Assembly: GCF_004912165.1 (NCBI RefSeq)
Contig: NZ_STGV01000001.1
Location: 868,001 to 932,000, forward strand
Length of the DNA: 64,000 bases
Reading direction: 5' to 3'
DNA from: Peteryoungia ipomoeae
GTDB taxonomy: Bacteria > Pseudomonadota > Alphaproteobacteria > Rhizobiales > Rhizobiaceae
A program made the translations under genes and the position numbers. Below, piece by piece: positions 25,558 to 34,021 of this stretch. Position 1 is the stretch's first letter; every line of letters starts with the position of its first letter. The notes below the pieces were generated by a model that was not told the origin of the DNA, did not search any database, and worked only from the letters and a program-made list of their open reading frames with translations.

Positions 25558-27012
25558 TTGAACACCAATCTGCTGCGCTCCGTTGTCTATATCGCCGCGC
25601 TCTGCGGCCTCTACCTGTCAACGGCCATGCTGATCCCGGCGATGGTCGACCTCTATTACGGCGAGCGCGACTGGGCACTGTTTGCGATCTGCGCCGCCAT
25701 GGTCGGTGCGATCTCGCTGATGGCCTCCATGGCCACGCGCGGCCCGCCGCCGGCCTTTTCGAAGCGCATGGGCTTTCTGCTCGTCAACGTGCTCTGGGCA
25801 GTGTTCTCGCTTGTCGGGGCAATTCCCTTCTATTTCTCGGATCTCGAGCTGACCTTTGCACAGTCCCTCTTCGAAGCGATTTCCGGCATCACCACAACCG
25901 GTTCCACGGTGATTTCAAACCTGCATCAGGTGTCGCCCGGCATCCTGATGTGGCGTGCATTGCTTGCCTGGCTCGGCGGTATCGGCATTGTCGCGCTCGG
26001 CCTGTTCGTGTTGCCCTTCCTGCGGGTCGGTGGCGTCTCTTTCTTCAAGATGGAATCCTCCGATACCGGCGAGAAGCCCTTTGCCCGCATCGCCACCTTC
26101 ACGCGCGCCTTCATGGCCGTCTACGTTGCCATCACGCTTGCCTGCATCATTTCCTATGACGTGACGGGCATGGGCCATTTCGACGCCATTGTGCATGGCT
26201 TTACCACGGTCGCCACGGCAGGTTTCGGCAATTACGACAACTCGTTCGCGGCCTTCGACAGCCATGCCCTGCTCTGGGTCTCGACCTTCTTCATGACGGT
26301 CTGCAGCCTGCCCTTCTCGATCCTGATCGTGCTTCTGGTGCGCGGCCGCCTGGATGCGCTGCGCGATCCGCAGATCTTCGTCTTCCTGGCCTATCTCTGC
26401 ACCTTCGCCATCCTGGGCGGGCTCTACAATCATGTGCGCAATGGCATCGAACTGCCAGTCGCGCTGACGCACTCCTTCTTCAACTTCGCTTCGATACTCT
26501 CGACCACAGGCTATGCCAGCGAAGATTACACGCTGTGGGGGCCTTTTGCGGTCGCGGCAGCCTTTTTTGCCACCTTCATGGGCGGATGTTCCGGCTCCAC
26601 CGCCGGCGGCATCAAGGCCTATCGCTTCGTCATCCTGTTCAACATCATCGTCACGGGCCTGAAGAAGCTCATCTATCCCAACGCGGTCTATTCGGTGCGC
26701 TACGGCAACCAGAATGTCGATGCCGATGCACAACGTGCCGTCTTCCTGTTCATCAGCGCCTATATCTTTATCTGGGCCATCGGCTCGATGGGGATGGCGC
26801 TTGCCGGCTACGATTTCGCAACGGCCACCTCCTCCGTGATCACGGCCCTTTCGAATGTCGGCCCTGGTATCGGCCCCCTGATCGGCCCGGTTGGCAACTT
26901 TGCCATGATGAATGATCCGGAGCTTTACATCCTGTCACTTGCCATGCTGCTCGGCCGTCTCGAGGTCCTGACGGTTCTGGTGCTGCTCGTGCCGATGTTC
27001 TGGCGGTCGTAA
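25558..27012 (+). CDS. trkH: TrkH-family potassium uptake membrane protein
   Basis: 484 residues with about ten membrane segments arranged as four repeats, each with a selectivity-filter-like loop: ISGITTTGSTVI, FTTVATAGFGNYD, ILSTTGYASED and ALSNVGPGIG. It forms the K+ translocating subunit of a Trk-type system. The only start that covers the first helix is TTG at 25558; the next ATG (MLIPAM) would cut the first helix. No trkA lies next to it. It is divergent from ilvA. Confidence 0.93.
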   Translation: MNTNLLRSVVYIAALCGLYLSTAMLIPAMVDLYYGERDWALFAICAAMVGAISLMASMATRGPPPAFSKRMGFLLVNVLWAVFSLVGAIPFYFSDLELTFAQSLFEAISGITTTGSTVISNLHQVSPGILMWRALLAWLGGIGIVALGLFVLPFLRVGGVSFFKMESSDTGEKPFARIATFTRAFMAVYVAITLACIISYDVTGMGHFDAIVHGFTTVATAGFGNYDNSFAAFDSHALLWVSTFFMTVCSLPFSILIVLLVRGRLDALRDPQIFVFLAYLCTFAILGGLYNHVRNGIELPVALTHSFFNFASILSTTGYASEDYTLWGPFAVAAAFFATFMGGCSGSTAGGIKAYRFVILFNIIVTGLKKLIYPNAVYSVRYGNQNVDADAQRAVFLFISAYIFIWAIGSMGMALAGYDFATATSSVITALSNVGPGIGPLIGPVGNFAMMNDPELYILSLAMLLGRLEVLTVLVLLVPMFWRS

Positions 27013-27099
27013 CCACCGTCGGAGCCGCTCGCCACCGACTTGACGCAAGCCCTGCAACCTCCGCACTCTGGTTTCAGAGGAAATGGCGGGAGAATCGGC

Positions 27100-27735
27100 A
27101 TGCGGCGAAAAGCAGGATCAGCGAAAGCATCGGAACGGTCTGAGGGCTGCGCCAAGACTGCCTCTCTGCTGCTTGCCGCCTTCTCTCTTGCCCTTGGTCT
27201 GCCCGCAACGGCCACATCCGGCCCGCTTCTCGATGCCGCCATGAAAGCCGAACGGCTCGCTGCCGCGGGCGATGCGGTGGCTGCCCTCGATGCGATCCAG
27301 GCAGGCATGGCCGCTTTTTCGCAAGCCCTGCCGCTCACCATCGCCCGCGCCAAGTTCGTGACGGAGAAGCCTGCGGCCTATCGCTCCTACCGCGAAAAAC
27401 CGGATCCGATCTTCCGCCGTGGCGAGCCGCTGATCACCTATCTCGAAATCGTCGGGCTAGACTGGAAGGACACCGGCAGCGGCGAGATGGAAGCGCATTT
27501 CACCGTCGACATGCGCTTGACCGACGCGACAGGGCGCGACGTGGCTCTGAAACAAGGCTTCGGCGATTTCCGCTATGCCGGCCAGGGCATGGCGCAAGAG
27601 GTCTTCACCCACCTGACACTCGATGTCGCGGGCGCCGCCCCCGGTTCCTATGTGTTGTCCTACACCCTCAACGATCTCGTCTCGGAACGCTCGGTCCGGG
27701 TCGAGCAGCCGTTTTCCATCGCCGGCGACAGCTGA
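27100..27735 (+). CDS. Secreted hypothetical protein
   Basis: 211 residues with a signal peptide (basic N-terminus, SLLLAAFSLALGLPATATSG). The mature part starts with a helical stretch (LLDAAMKAERLAAAGDAVAA, LDAIQAGMAAF) and continues as a beta-rich domain (YLEIVGLDWKDT, EMEAHFTVDMRLTD, PGSYVLSYTLNDLVSE). No known family is recognised. It follows trkH by 87 bp on the same strand and might be co-transcribed. Probably periplasmic. Confidence 0.7.
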   Translation: MRRKAGSAKASERSEGCAKTASLLLAAFSLALGLPATATSGPLLDAAMKAERLAAAGDAVAALDAIQAGMAAFSQALPLTIARAKFVTEKPAAYRSYREKPDPIFRRGEPLITYLEIVGLDWKDTGSGEMEAHFTVDMRLTDATGRDVALKQGFGDFRYAGQGMAQEVFTHLTLDVAGAAPGSYVLSYTLNDLVSERSVRVEQPFSIAGDS

Positions 27736-27746
27736 ACCTTATCTAT

Positions 27747-28562
27747 TCACTGCGCCATCGTGGAGCGATGCGCCCAGCCCGTCATCCGCCGCTCCACCCA
27801 GGCCATCAGCGCATACATTGCAATGCCCTCGACAGCCAGCGCCAGCAGGCCGGCAAAGACCAGCGGCACATTGAACTGGCTCTGCGCCGAACTCATCATA
27901 TTGCCAAGACCGTAATTGGAAGCGACCGTTTCCGAAACGACTGAGCCGACAAAGGCAAGCGTCACCGCAATTTTGAGCGATCCGAAGAAGTAAGGCATCG
28001 ACCGCGGAATGCCGACCTTCAGCATGATATCCATCTTCTTCGCACCAAGTGCCCGCAACACGTCTTCCGTTTCCGGCTCGATGGTGGCCAGGCCCGTCGC
28101 GACATTGACGACGATCGGGAAGAAGGAAATCAGAAATGCGGTGAGCACGGCCGGCACCGTGCCGATGCCGAACCAGATGACCAGAATCGGAACGAGCGCC
28201 ACCTTGGGGATCGCATTGAAGCCGATCATCAGCGGATAAAGCCCGGCATAGATGGTTTTCGACCAACCGACAAACAGGCCAAGCGCCAAGCCCGCCACCA
28301 CGGCAATGAGAAATCCGAGCGTCGTCGTGTAAAGCGTCTGCAGCGAATTCTTCCAGATCGGCGACCAGTATTGCAGCACGGCTTCAAACACCCGGCTCGG
28401 CGCCGGCAGAATGGTCGGCGGCATGTCGAGCGCCAGCACAAGCAGCTCCCAGCCGGCAAAAAGTCCGATGGTGTAGAGCCAGGGGGCAAGCCGCACCCAG
28501 TTGATCCGCAGCGGCGGGCGATTGGCTGTATGCAAGGCGGTTCCAGTCGATATCGTCGTCAT
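27747..28562 (-). CDS. ABC transporter permease (SsuC/TauC/nitrate type)
   Basis: 271 residues, six membrane segments, with the BPD_transp_1 cytoplasmic loop VEPETEDVLRALGAKK-like (IEPETEDVLRALGAKKMDIM) that contacts the ATPase. Its start overlaps the ATPase gene stop by 4 bp. Together with the ATPase and the NMT1/THI5-like binding protein it forms one uptake system, of the type that imports aliphatic sulfonates, nitrate or pyrimidine precursors. Substrate unknown. Confidence 0.92.
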   Translation of the reverse strand: MTTISTGTALHTANRPPLRINWVRLAPWLYTIGLFAGWELLVLALDMPPTILPAPSRVFEAVLQYWSPIWKNSLQTLYTTTLGFLIAVVAGLALGLFVGWSKTIYAGLYPLMIGFNAIPKVALVPILVIWFGIGTVPAVLTAFLISFFPIVVNVATGLATIEPETEDVLRALGAKKMDIMLKVGIPRSMPYFFGSLKIAVTLAFVGSVVSETVASNYGLGNMMSSAQSQFNVPLVFAGLLALAVEGIAMYALMAWVERRMTGWAHRSTMAQ

Positions 28563-29347
28563 GCGGCCACCCTCGCCTTGGCAATTTCGCCGTGCAGCAC
28601 ATGCACCATGTCGTTGAAAGCCTGGTCATACATGAGATCGAGGTCGCGGGGCCGATTGAACGGCACGCGGTGCTCCGCGATCACCCTTCCAGGCCGCGCG
28701 CTCATGACAAACACCCGATCGGCCAGAAACACGGCCTCTCGCAGGTCATGCGTCACCAGCACCACGGTCACACCTTGCGCGGCGTGAAGGTCGCGAATGA
28801 CACACCACAACTCTTCACGCGTGAAGGCATCGAGCGCTCCGAAGGGCTCGTCGAGCATCAAGAGGTCAGGCTCGTGTATGAGCGCCCGGCAGAGATTGGC
28901 ACGCTGCTGCATGCCGCCGGAAAGCTGCCAGGGATATTTCGATCCCACCCCTTTCAGGCCAACCATTTCCAGCAGACTTTCCGCCTTCTCGATATAGGCC
29001 TTGCGGTGCTTTCGCAGACGGTGGCGATGTTTTTCGACAATCTCCAGCGGCAAAAGGATGTTGTCGAGCGTGGTGCGCCAGGGCAGCATCGTCGGATTCT
29101 GAAAGGCCATGCCGACAATGGAAACCGGTTTGGTCACCTCTTCGCCCGCCACGATGACGGTGCCCTTTTGCGGAATGTGGAGACCCGTCACCAGTTTCAT
29201 CAAGGTGGACTTGCCGCAACCGGATGGGCCGACAACGGCTGCAAATTCGCCCTTGTCGACGCGCAGCGTCAGATCAGAGACGGCGAGCGTGCCGCCCGCG
29301 CCGCCATAGCGCATATCGACGCCATCGATGGATACAAGATGAGACAT
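28559..29347 (-). CDS. ABC transporter ATP-binding protein (SsuB/TauB/nitrate type)
   Basis: 262 residues. Walker A GPSGCGKST, Q-loop MAFQNPTMLPWRT, signature LSGGMQQRANLCRAL, Walker B LLMLDEPFGALD and switch His in VLVTHDLREAV. ATG 29347 opens the conserved domain; the open frame to 29410 precedes it without similarity. Second gene of the binding protein-ATPase-permease order; it is separated from the binding protein gene by 155 bp holding a strong hairpin. Confidence 0.94.
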   Translation of the reverse strand: MSHLVSIDGVDMRYGGAGGTLAVSDLTLRVDKGEFAAVVGPSGCGKSTLMKLVTGLHIPQKGTVIVAGEEVTKPVSIVGMAFQNPTMLPWRTTLDNILLPLEIVEKHRHRLRKHRKAYIEKAESLLEMVGLKGVGSKYPWQLSGGMQQRANLCRALIHEPDLLMLDEPFGALDAFTREELWCVIRDLHAAQGVTVVLVTHDLREAVFLADRVFVMSARPGRVIAEHRVPFNRPRDLDLMYDQAFNDMVHVLHGEIAKARVAA

Positions 29348-29411
29348 GGTTGCTCCTTTTCGCTTCCACTTTTCCCCGGCGGGGACAAGCACCGAGCGCC
29401 TGCGAGGCAAT

Positions 29412-29460
29412 GGGGGGGCGCCAACAACACAAGACTTGTGCGTGTCGTTGCGCCGCCCCC
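29412..29460. terminator. Long GC-rich hairpin between binding-protein and ATPase genes
   Basis: GGGGGGGCGCCAAC at the left pairs with GTTGCGCCGCCCCC at the right, with further pairing of ACACAAG and CTTGTG inside. In the minus-strand operon it lies between the binding-protein gene and the ATPase gene, where such hairpins usually stabilise the upstream message or attenuate the downstream one. The loop is minimal and no T-tract follows. Confidence 0.6.
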
Positions 29461-29502
29461 ACCCGATCGTGGCACCGGCTTCTTCCGTCAGAAGGTGCGC
29501 GA

Positions 29503-30537
29503 TCAGGGCAGCATCCGCTCTTCCTTGGCCGGCAAGAAGCTTGCGTCAAAGATCTGTTCGGCCTTCACGTTGCCCTTCAGGCCCATTGAGATTTTCAGCG
29601 TTTCGATCGATGCCGACAACCGTGCCATATCGACGCCGCCGAAACCGTTCTCCACGACATATGGCGTCTTGATGTTCATCGCATTGGCCATGTCGAGCCG
29701 CTGCTTTTCGATATCGGCATTGAGCGTTTCATTGCGCGTCAAGACGGCCGCCACGCCCTCTTCCGGATTGGCGACGGCATCGGCAAAGCCCTTGGCAAGC
29801 GCCTTCAGGAAGCCTTTGACCGCCTCGGGGTTTTCGGCGGCAAAATCGGAGTTCACAAGTACGCTGTTGCCATAGAGGTTCAGTCCGTTTTCGGCCATCA
29901 GGATGGTGGCGATATCCTCGTCGGCAATGCCTTGCGCCTTGAGGTTCAGGATGACGGAAAAAGCGAATCCGAAGACGGCATCGACATCACCCTTGGCCAG
30001 CACCGGCTCGCGAACCGGAAAGCCGATGCTTTCGATTTTGATGCCGCTATCGTCGATCTTGGCGGCTTGCTTGAAGGCAGCCCACTGGGCAAAGGCGCCA
30101 TCCGGCGGCGGTGCGCCGAGCCTCTTTCCCTCAAGCGATTTCGGATCTTCGGTAACGCCAAGCGATTTGCGACCGACGACGGCGAAGGTGGGGCGTTCAT
30201 ACACCATCATCACCGCCTTGACCTTCTGGGTCGGGTCCTCGTCGAGGAACTTGATCACCGAGTTGATGTCGCCAAAGCCCATCTGGTAGGCCCCGGTCGC
30301 AACCCTCGGGATCGCCTCGACCGAACCATTGCCGCTATCGATCGTGACGTCGAGCCCTTCGGCCTTGAAGTAGCCCTTGTCCAGCGCCAGCAGGAAGCCG
30401 GCCGCCGGGCCTTCGAACTTCCAGTCCAGCGTGAACTTGATGGCGGTCTCGGCCATGGCGACAGCCGGCATAAGCCCCACACCGGCTGCAACCGCGGCAG
30501 CAAGCGCTGCACCGGAAAAAAGACGTCTCGTGATCAT
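29503..30537 (-). CDS. ABC transporter substrate-binding protein (NMT1/THI5-like)
   Basis: 344 residues with a signal peptide (MITRRLFSGAALAAAVAAGV, cleavage near AMA-ET; the double Arg leaves Tat export possible). The mature protein shows KFTLDWKFEGPAAGFLLALD, KGYFKAEGLDVTIDSGNGS and IPRVATGAYQMGFGDINSV, typical of NMT1/THI5-like binding proteins. It probably delivers a small organic substrate to the permease encoded downstream. The inverted repeat about 78 bp upstream may control it. Confidence 0.92.
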   Translation of the reverse strand: MITRRLFSGAALAAAVAAGVGLMPAVAMAETAIKFTLDWKFEGPAAGFLLALDKGYFKAEGLDVTIDSGNGSVEAIPRVATGAYQMGFGDINSVIKFLDEDPTQKVKAVMMVYERPTFAVVGRKSLGVTEDPKSLEGKRLGAPPPDGAFAQWAAFKQAAKIDDSGIKIESIGFPVREPVLAKGDVDAVFGFAFSVILNLKAQGIADEDIATILMAENGLNLYGNSVLVNSDFAAENPEAVKGFLKALAKGFADAVANPEEGVAAVLTRNETLNADIEKQRLDMANAMNIKTPYVVENGFGGVDMARLSASIETLKISMGLKGNVKAEQIFDASFLPAKEERMLP

Positions 30538-30614
30538 GGTCGTGTTCCCCTTGTTTTTGATGGAGCCATCAAAGCAGGTTTCCCGGGGCAGGCAAAGAGG
30601 AAAATGCTCAATCT

Positions 30615-30638
30615 TTGGTCAAATTTAGGAATGACCAA
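30615..30638. promoter_or_regulatory. Inverted repeat upstream of the ABC transporter operon
   Basis: TTGGTCA, 10-bp spacer, TGACCAA: a perfect 7-bp inverted repeat centred ~90 bp before the binding-protein start. The size and position fit an operator; the regulator is not encoded next to it. Confidence 0.45.
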
Positions 30639-30782
30639 TTCCTGTGCAATGCGCAGTGAATTCATCTGACTTAGGTCGACCAAGCCGCGCACGGCACAAT
30701 CCACGAGCGCCATCAAGGCTTGACTCAACCAGTGATTGCCTATAGTTGCAAGTTGCGCAATTTCAACCATAGGAGGTACTTC

Positions 30783-31181
30783 ATGCGCAATTTCACCGCA
30801 CTTCTCCACGCAGTCGTCGTTCTCGTGCCCGGCTGGGCGTCCGCAGCCCAGATCCAGGCGGCCACATGCGATCTCTGGGACGGCGAACCATTTCGCGCCG
30901 ACATCTCGGTTGTCGTCGCACCCTCCGCCGTCGGGGACACGGTCAACTCCGCCACGATGACCGGCGACATGTTTACGGACGACCCGCTGACCTTCCAGCA
31001 CATCAACGTCAACTGCGCCAATCTCGGCAATGGCAACTTCCGCTGCCAGTCCAGCAAGACCTTCTCGAAGCTTCGAACCGTCACCAATGTTGAGTATTCG
31101 ATCACCGGTCAGCAGACGCTCGCAGGCGCCGGCAATCCGTCCGCCTTTGCCATCAACGATCAAGGTGTGATTTGCAACTGA
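30783..31181 (+). CDS. Small secreted hypothetical protein
   Basis: 132 residues with a signal peptide (MRNFTALLHAVVVLVPGWASA-AQ). The mature part has four cysteines (ATCDLWDG, NVNCANLG, FRCQSSK, VICN), suggesting two disulfides, and a beta-rich sequence. A perfect AGGAGG lies 6 bases before the ATG. No family is recognised. The regions on both sides hold no other gene on this strand. Confidence 0.75.
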   Translation: MRNFTALLHAVVVLVPGWASAAQIQAATCDLWDGEPFRADISVVVAPSAVGDTVNSATMTGDMFTDDPLTFQHINVNCANLGNGNFRCQSSKTFSKLRTVTNVEYSITGQQTLAGAGNPSAFAINDQGVICN

Positions 31182-31289
31182 TGCTCGCGCATGACCCCGC
31201 GGGGCGCACTGCCGCTCTCGCGGGCTTTGCCACCGTCATCACGCCGCCACAGGTCCTGACGGAGTAAAAGGCAAAGCCTGCATTCGATT

Positions 31290-31374
31290 TGGTGCGGACG
31301 ACGGGAGTCGAACCCGTATACCCTGAGGTGAGGGATTTTAAGTCCCTTGCGTCTACCAATTTCGCCACGTCCGC
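31290..31374 (-). tRNA. tRNA-Leu (TAA)
   Basis: An 85-nt class II tRNA with encoded CCA. The acceptor stem is GCGGACG/CGTCCGC, the anticodon loop CTTAAAA gives TAA, a long variable arm follows (CCTCACCTCAGGGT region), and the T-arm has GGTTCGACTCC. Confidence 0.95.
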
Positions 31375-31651
31375 GTCGCGGCTTTTTCGGGCGTTCGCGG
31401 TGAAAATGCAAGCCGGTTTCGACGCTCTCATGACTTTCCCTGTACAAGCTTTGCGATTAGCCGAACTGCGGCACCAAATAGAGGAGGTATAACGACAGCA
31501 TTTTCGGCCCTTGTTGGTGATGCGGGACACAGCACAACAAGCCCGCACTGTTCTTGCCACCTTCTTGCCCCGTTTCCGTCGTGATCTGCCGAAATATTAA
31601 CAGGCATTAACCAACGGCAGCACTTCGCCAGGTAAAAGAGGGGAAACTATA

Positions 31652-31906
31652 ATGGCGAAATTCATTTTTAGATCGAGCGATATCGCGATGTTCGTTGCGC
31701 TTACCGTCTACTTCCTCTTGGATTTTCCACCTGGAAGCTTGATGTCGCGTCTGTCGGACCTCGGTCTCTGGCCAGTGCAAGAGGGTGCCATGTCGGACAT
31801 CCCGGCCCTGCCCCAGATCGTTCAGGTTGCCTTCCTGTCAGTCCTGCTTGCCATCTCGCTTTATGGCCATCTCGGTGAAAAGACCTCGTCCAGAGCGGAG
31901 CACTGA
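31652..31906 (+). CDS. Small membrane protein, hypothetical
   Basis: 84 residues with two hydrophobic segments: IAMFVALTVYFLLDF (~res 11-25) and IVQVAFLSVLLAISLYGHL (~res 56-74). GAGGGG lies a few bases before the ATG in an AT-rich leader with TATAAT-like sequence. Function unknown. It converges with a PilZ gene. Confidence 0.65.
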   Translation: MAKFIFRSSDIAMFVALTVYFLLDFPPGSLMSRLSDLGLWPVQEGAMSDIPALPQIVQVAFLSVLLAISLYGHLGEKTSSRAEH

Positions 31907-31911
31907 GGCGA

Positions 31912-32205
31912 TCAGGTCACATCGGTGAAGAGCACGCCGAGTTCCTTTGGCGTGCGCCAGCGCACTTCGCAGGCGTGGTGATGACCGTCTTCGAAGCGCA
32001 GTTCGAAATGCTGCGGGATTGGCACCGTTGATTCGAAGATCACCTTCGCCCCATGGGAGGAGAGATTGCGGATCGTGCAGTCGAAGGTGGAGTGTCCGTT
32101 TCCAATCACGGCGCGACCGGCCTTGAGCGCACGCAGGCGTGGCTCGCGACGCCTCTCGCTCTGATCGGGCAGACCCGGGATTTCCGCTTTCGACTGATGT
32201 GACAT
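31912..32205 (-). CDS. PilZ-domain protein
   Basis: 97 residues, single PilZ domain: SERRREPRLRAL carries the RxxxR motif and CTIRNLSSHGAKV the [N/D]xSxxG motif, so c-di-GMP binding is likely. The last strands RFEDGHHHACEVRWRT and KELGVLF complete the barrel. Only five bases separate its stop from that of the convergent membrane-protein gene. Confidence 0.88.
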   Translation of the reverse strand: MSHQSKAEIPGLPDQSERRREPRLRALKAGRAVIGNGHSTFDCTIRNLSSHGAKVIFESTVPIPQHFELRFEDGHHHACEVRWRTPKELGVLFTDVT

Positions 32206-32283
32206 GGGTCACATGCTCTCACAAAGGGTTAAAACTTTTCCCAACTCAGTGACGAAAATTCGTTCTTTCTTGTGCCCAGACAT

Positions 32284-32310
32284 GAAAAAGGGCGGAAAAT
32301 CCGCCCTTCT
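32284..32310 (-). terminator. Rho-independent terminator of wrbA
   Basis: On the minus strand AAGGGCGGA pairs with TCCGCCCTT and is followed by TTT; it begins ~25 bases after the wrbA stop. Confidence 0.85.
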
Positions 32311-32335
32311 CCATGTCGAAATTAGTAGCTCGGCC

Positions 32336-32932
32336 TCAGGCGAGCTTGGCCGCGAGTTTTGCCACATGGGCGCCCTGATAGCGCGCGCCCTCAAGTTCGA
32401 TTTCGGACGGCTGGCGAGAGCCATCACCGGCGGTGATGGTCGAAGCGCCGTAGGGCGAGTTACCCATCACTTCGCTCACACCCATCTGCCCCTGGAAGGC
32501 ATAGGGCAGGCCGGCATAGAGCATGCCATGGTGCAGGAAGGTCGGGATGAAGCCCATGATCGTGGTTTCCTGGCCGCCGTGCTGAGTCGCGGTCGAGGTG
32601 AACATCGAACCGAGCTTGCCGGTCAGCTTGCCCTGGGCCCAGAGGCCGCCGGTCTGGTCCCAGAAATTGCGCATCTGCGAGGCAACGGTGCCATAACGCG
32701 TTCCGGCACCAACAATGATCGCGTCATACTGGTCGAGTTCATTCGGATCGGCGATCTCCGCCTTCTGGTCCATCTTGTAGTAGGAGGCCTTGGCAACATC
32801 TTCCGGAACAAGTTCAGGCACGCGCTTGACGGTAACGTCTGCGCCGGCCGACTTTGCGCCTTCGGCAACAGCGTAAGCCATGGTTTCGATGTGACCATAG
32901 GCCGAATAATAGAGAACCAGTACCTTTGCCAT
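32336..32932 (-). CDS. wrbA: NAD(P)H:quinone oxidoreductase, WrbA type
   Basis: 198 residues, the family length. A flavodoxin-like FMN protein that reduces quinones by two electrons, limiting oxidative stress. FMN-binding loop [20 protein letters not shown], then [32 protein letters not shown] and [10 protein letters not shown]. The start is the ATG at 32932. A terminator follows the gene. Confidence 0.95.
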   Translation of the reverse strand: MAKVLVLYYSAYGHIETMAYAVAEGAKSAGADVTVKRVPELVPEDVAKASYYKMDQKAEIADPNELDQYDAIIVGAGTRYGTVASQMRNFWDQTGGLWAQGKLTGKLGSMFTSTATQHGGQETTIMGFIPTFLHHGMLYAGLPYAFQGQMGVSEVMGNSPYGASTITAGDGSRQPSEIELEGARYQGAHVAKLAAKLA

Positions 32933-33120
32933 GTCGTATATTCCTCTCGAAGATGCAGCCGGGAGGCGGCGCCGCCCGTTCCCGTCGAGAGTTAGCGCAA
33001 AGTTTTGGAGAGACCAGCCCCGCCGAATAGAACGCAGTGTTCACTCCCATGCGACTTTTGCTTCTCATGTCCGTTACAAACCACTAGATACGCCCTGCCC
33101 CCTTGCGAAAGGACCTTTCG

Positions 33121-33906
33121 ATGAGCGACACCATCTCAACCGCCGCCATGCTGGCGATCGGCGACGAACTCCTGTCCGGTCGCACCAAGGACAAGAACAT
33201 CGGCCATCTCGCCGATCTCCTCACCGTCGCCGGCATTGATCTGAAGGAAGTGCGCATCGTCTCCGATGAGGAGGATGCCATCGTCGAGGCGCTCAATGCC
33301 CTGCGCGCGCGCTACACCTATGTCTTCACCTCGGGCGGTATCGGCCCGACCCATGACGACATCACCGCAGATGCCGTCTCCAGGGCCTTTGGCGTACCCT
33401 GCCTGCATGACGCGGCGGCAATGAAGCTGCTTGCCGACATGTATGCCGGGCGCGGCCTGGACTTCACCGAGGCCCGCCAGCGCATGGCGCGGATGCCGCA
33501 AGGGGCAAGCCACATCCCGAACCCGGTCTCGACGGCTCCGGGCTTCATCATCGGCAATGTGCATGTCATGGCAGGCGTGCCGCAGGTGTTTCAGGCGATG
33601 ATGGCGCATGTGATTGCCACGCTTCCCGCCGGTCGACGCGTCCTGTCCCGTTCCATCGCCTGCCCCTTCGGCGAGGGCGATATCGGCACGCCGCTTGCCG
33701 CCATCCAGAAGGCGCATCCCGACACATCGATCGGCTCCTATCCGCATTTCGACGGACTGCGCTTTTCCACCGAACTCATCGTGCGAGCGCGCGACGAGGC
33801 AGCCGTCAACGCGGCAGCGGCAGCGATCGAAGCGATGATCGAGGCGATCAGGGCGCAGAAGGATGCGGCATCTGGACTCGATCTGGGCACCGGCGAGGTC
33901 GCCTGA
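33121..33906 (+). CDS. CinA-type competence/damage-inducible protein A domain (MoCF-like)
   Basis: 261 residues, only the N-terminal CinA (MoeA/molybdopterin-binding-like) domain: MLAIGDELLSGRTKDKNIGH, VFTSGGIGPTHDDITADAVS, NPVSTAPGFIIGNVHVMAGV and HFDGLRFSTEL. The pyridine-nucleotide deamidase domain of full CinA is absent. Related short proteins are often labelled competence protein, but their reaction is not established. ATG 33121 has AAAGGA upstream. Confidence 0.85.
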   Translation: MSDTISTAAMLAIGDELLSGRTKDKNIGHLADLLTVAGIDLKEVRIVSDEEDAIVEALNALRARYTYVFTSGGIGPTHDDITADAVSRAFGVPCLHDAAAMKLLADMYAGRGLDFTEARQRMARMPQGASHIPNPVSTAPGFIIGNVHVMAGVPQVFQAMMAHVIATLPAGRRVLSRSIACPFGEGDIGTPLAAIQKAHPDTSIGSYPHFDGLRFSTELIVRARDEAAVNAAAAAIEAMIEAIRAQKDAASGLDLGTGEVA

Positions 33907-33935
33907 CGAGAAATCCGACAGCAACCCTTGCGCAC

Positions 33936-33949
33936 TTGACCAAGGTCAA
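33936..33949 (+). promoter_or_regulatory. FixK/FNR-type box
   Basis: TTGAC-CAAG-GTCAA matches the TTGAT-N4-ATCAA consensus at 12 of 14 fixed and spacer positions, and extends to a perfect palindrome CTTGACC-AA-GGTCAAG. It lies 73 bp before the universal stress protein ATG, a usual place for activation by a FixK/FnrN-like regulator under low oxygen. Confidence 0.6.
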
Positions 33950-34021
33950 GGCGGAACAGCCGTCGTCCCGCGATAGTTGTCTCAGACCGGCCCTGTGCCG
34001 GAACCGCCAAGGGAGACTGTC

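Noticed and set aside
30608-30668. Short leader-peptide frame starting in the ABC transporter promoter region
   Set aside because: It is ~19 codons, overlaps the inverted repeat and has no composition bias towards a regulatory amino acid.
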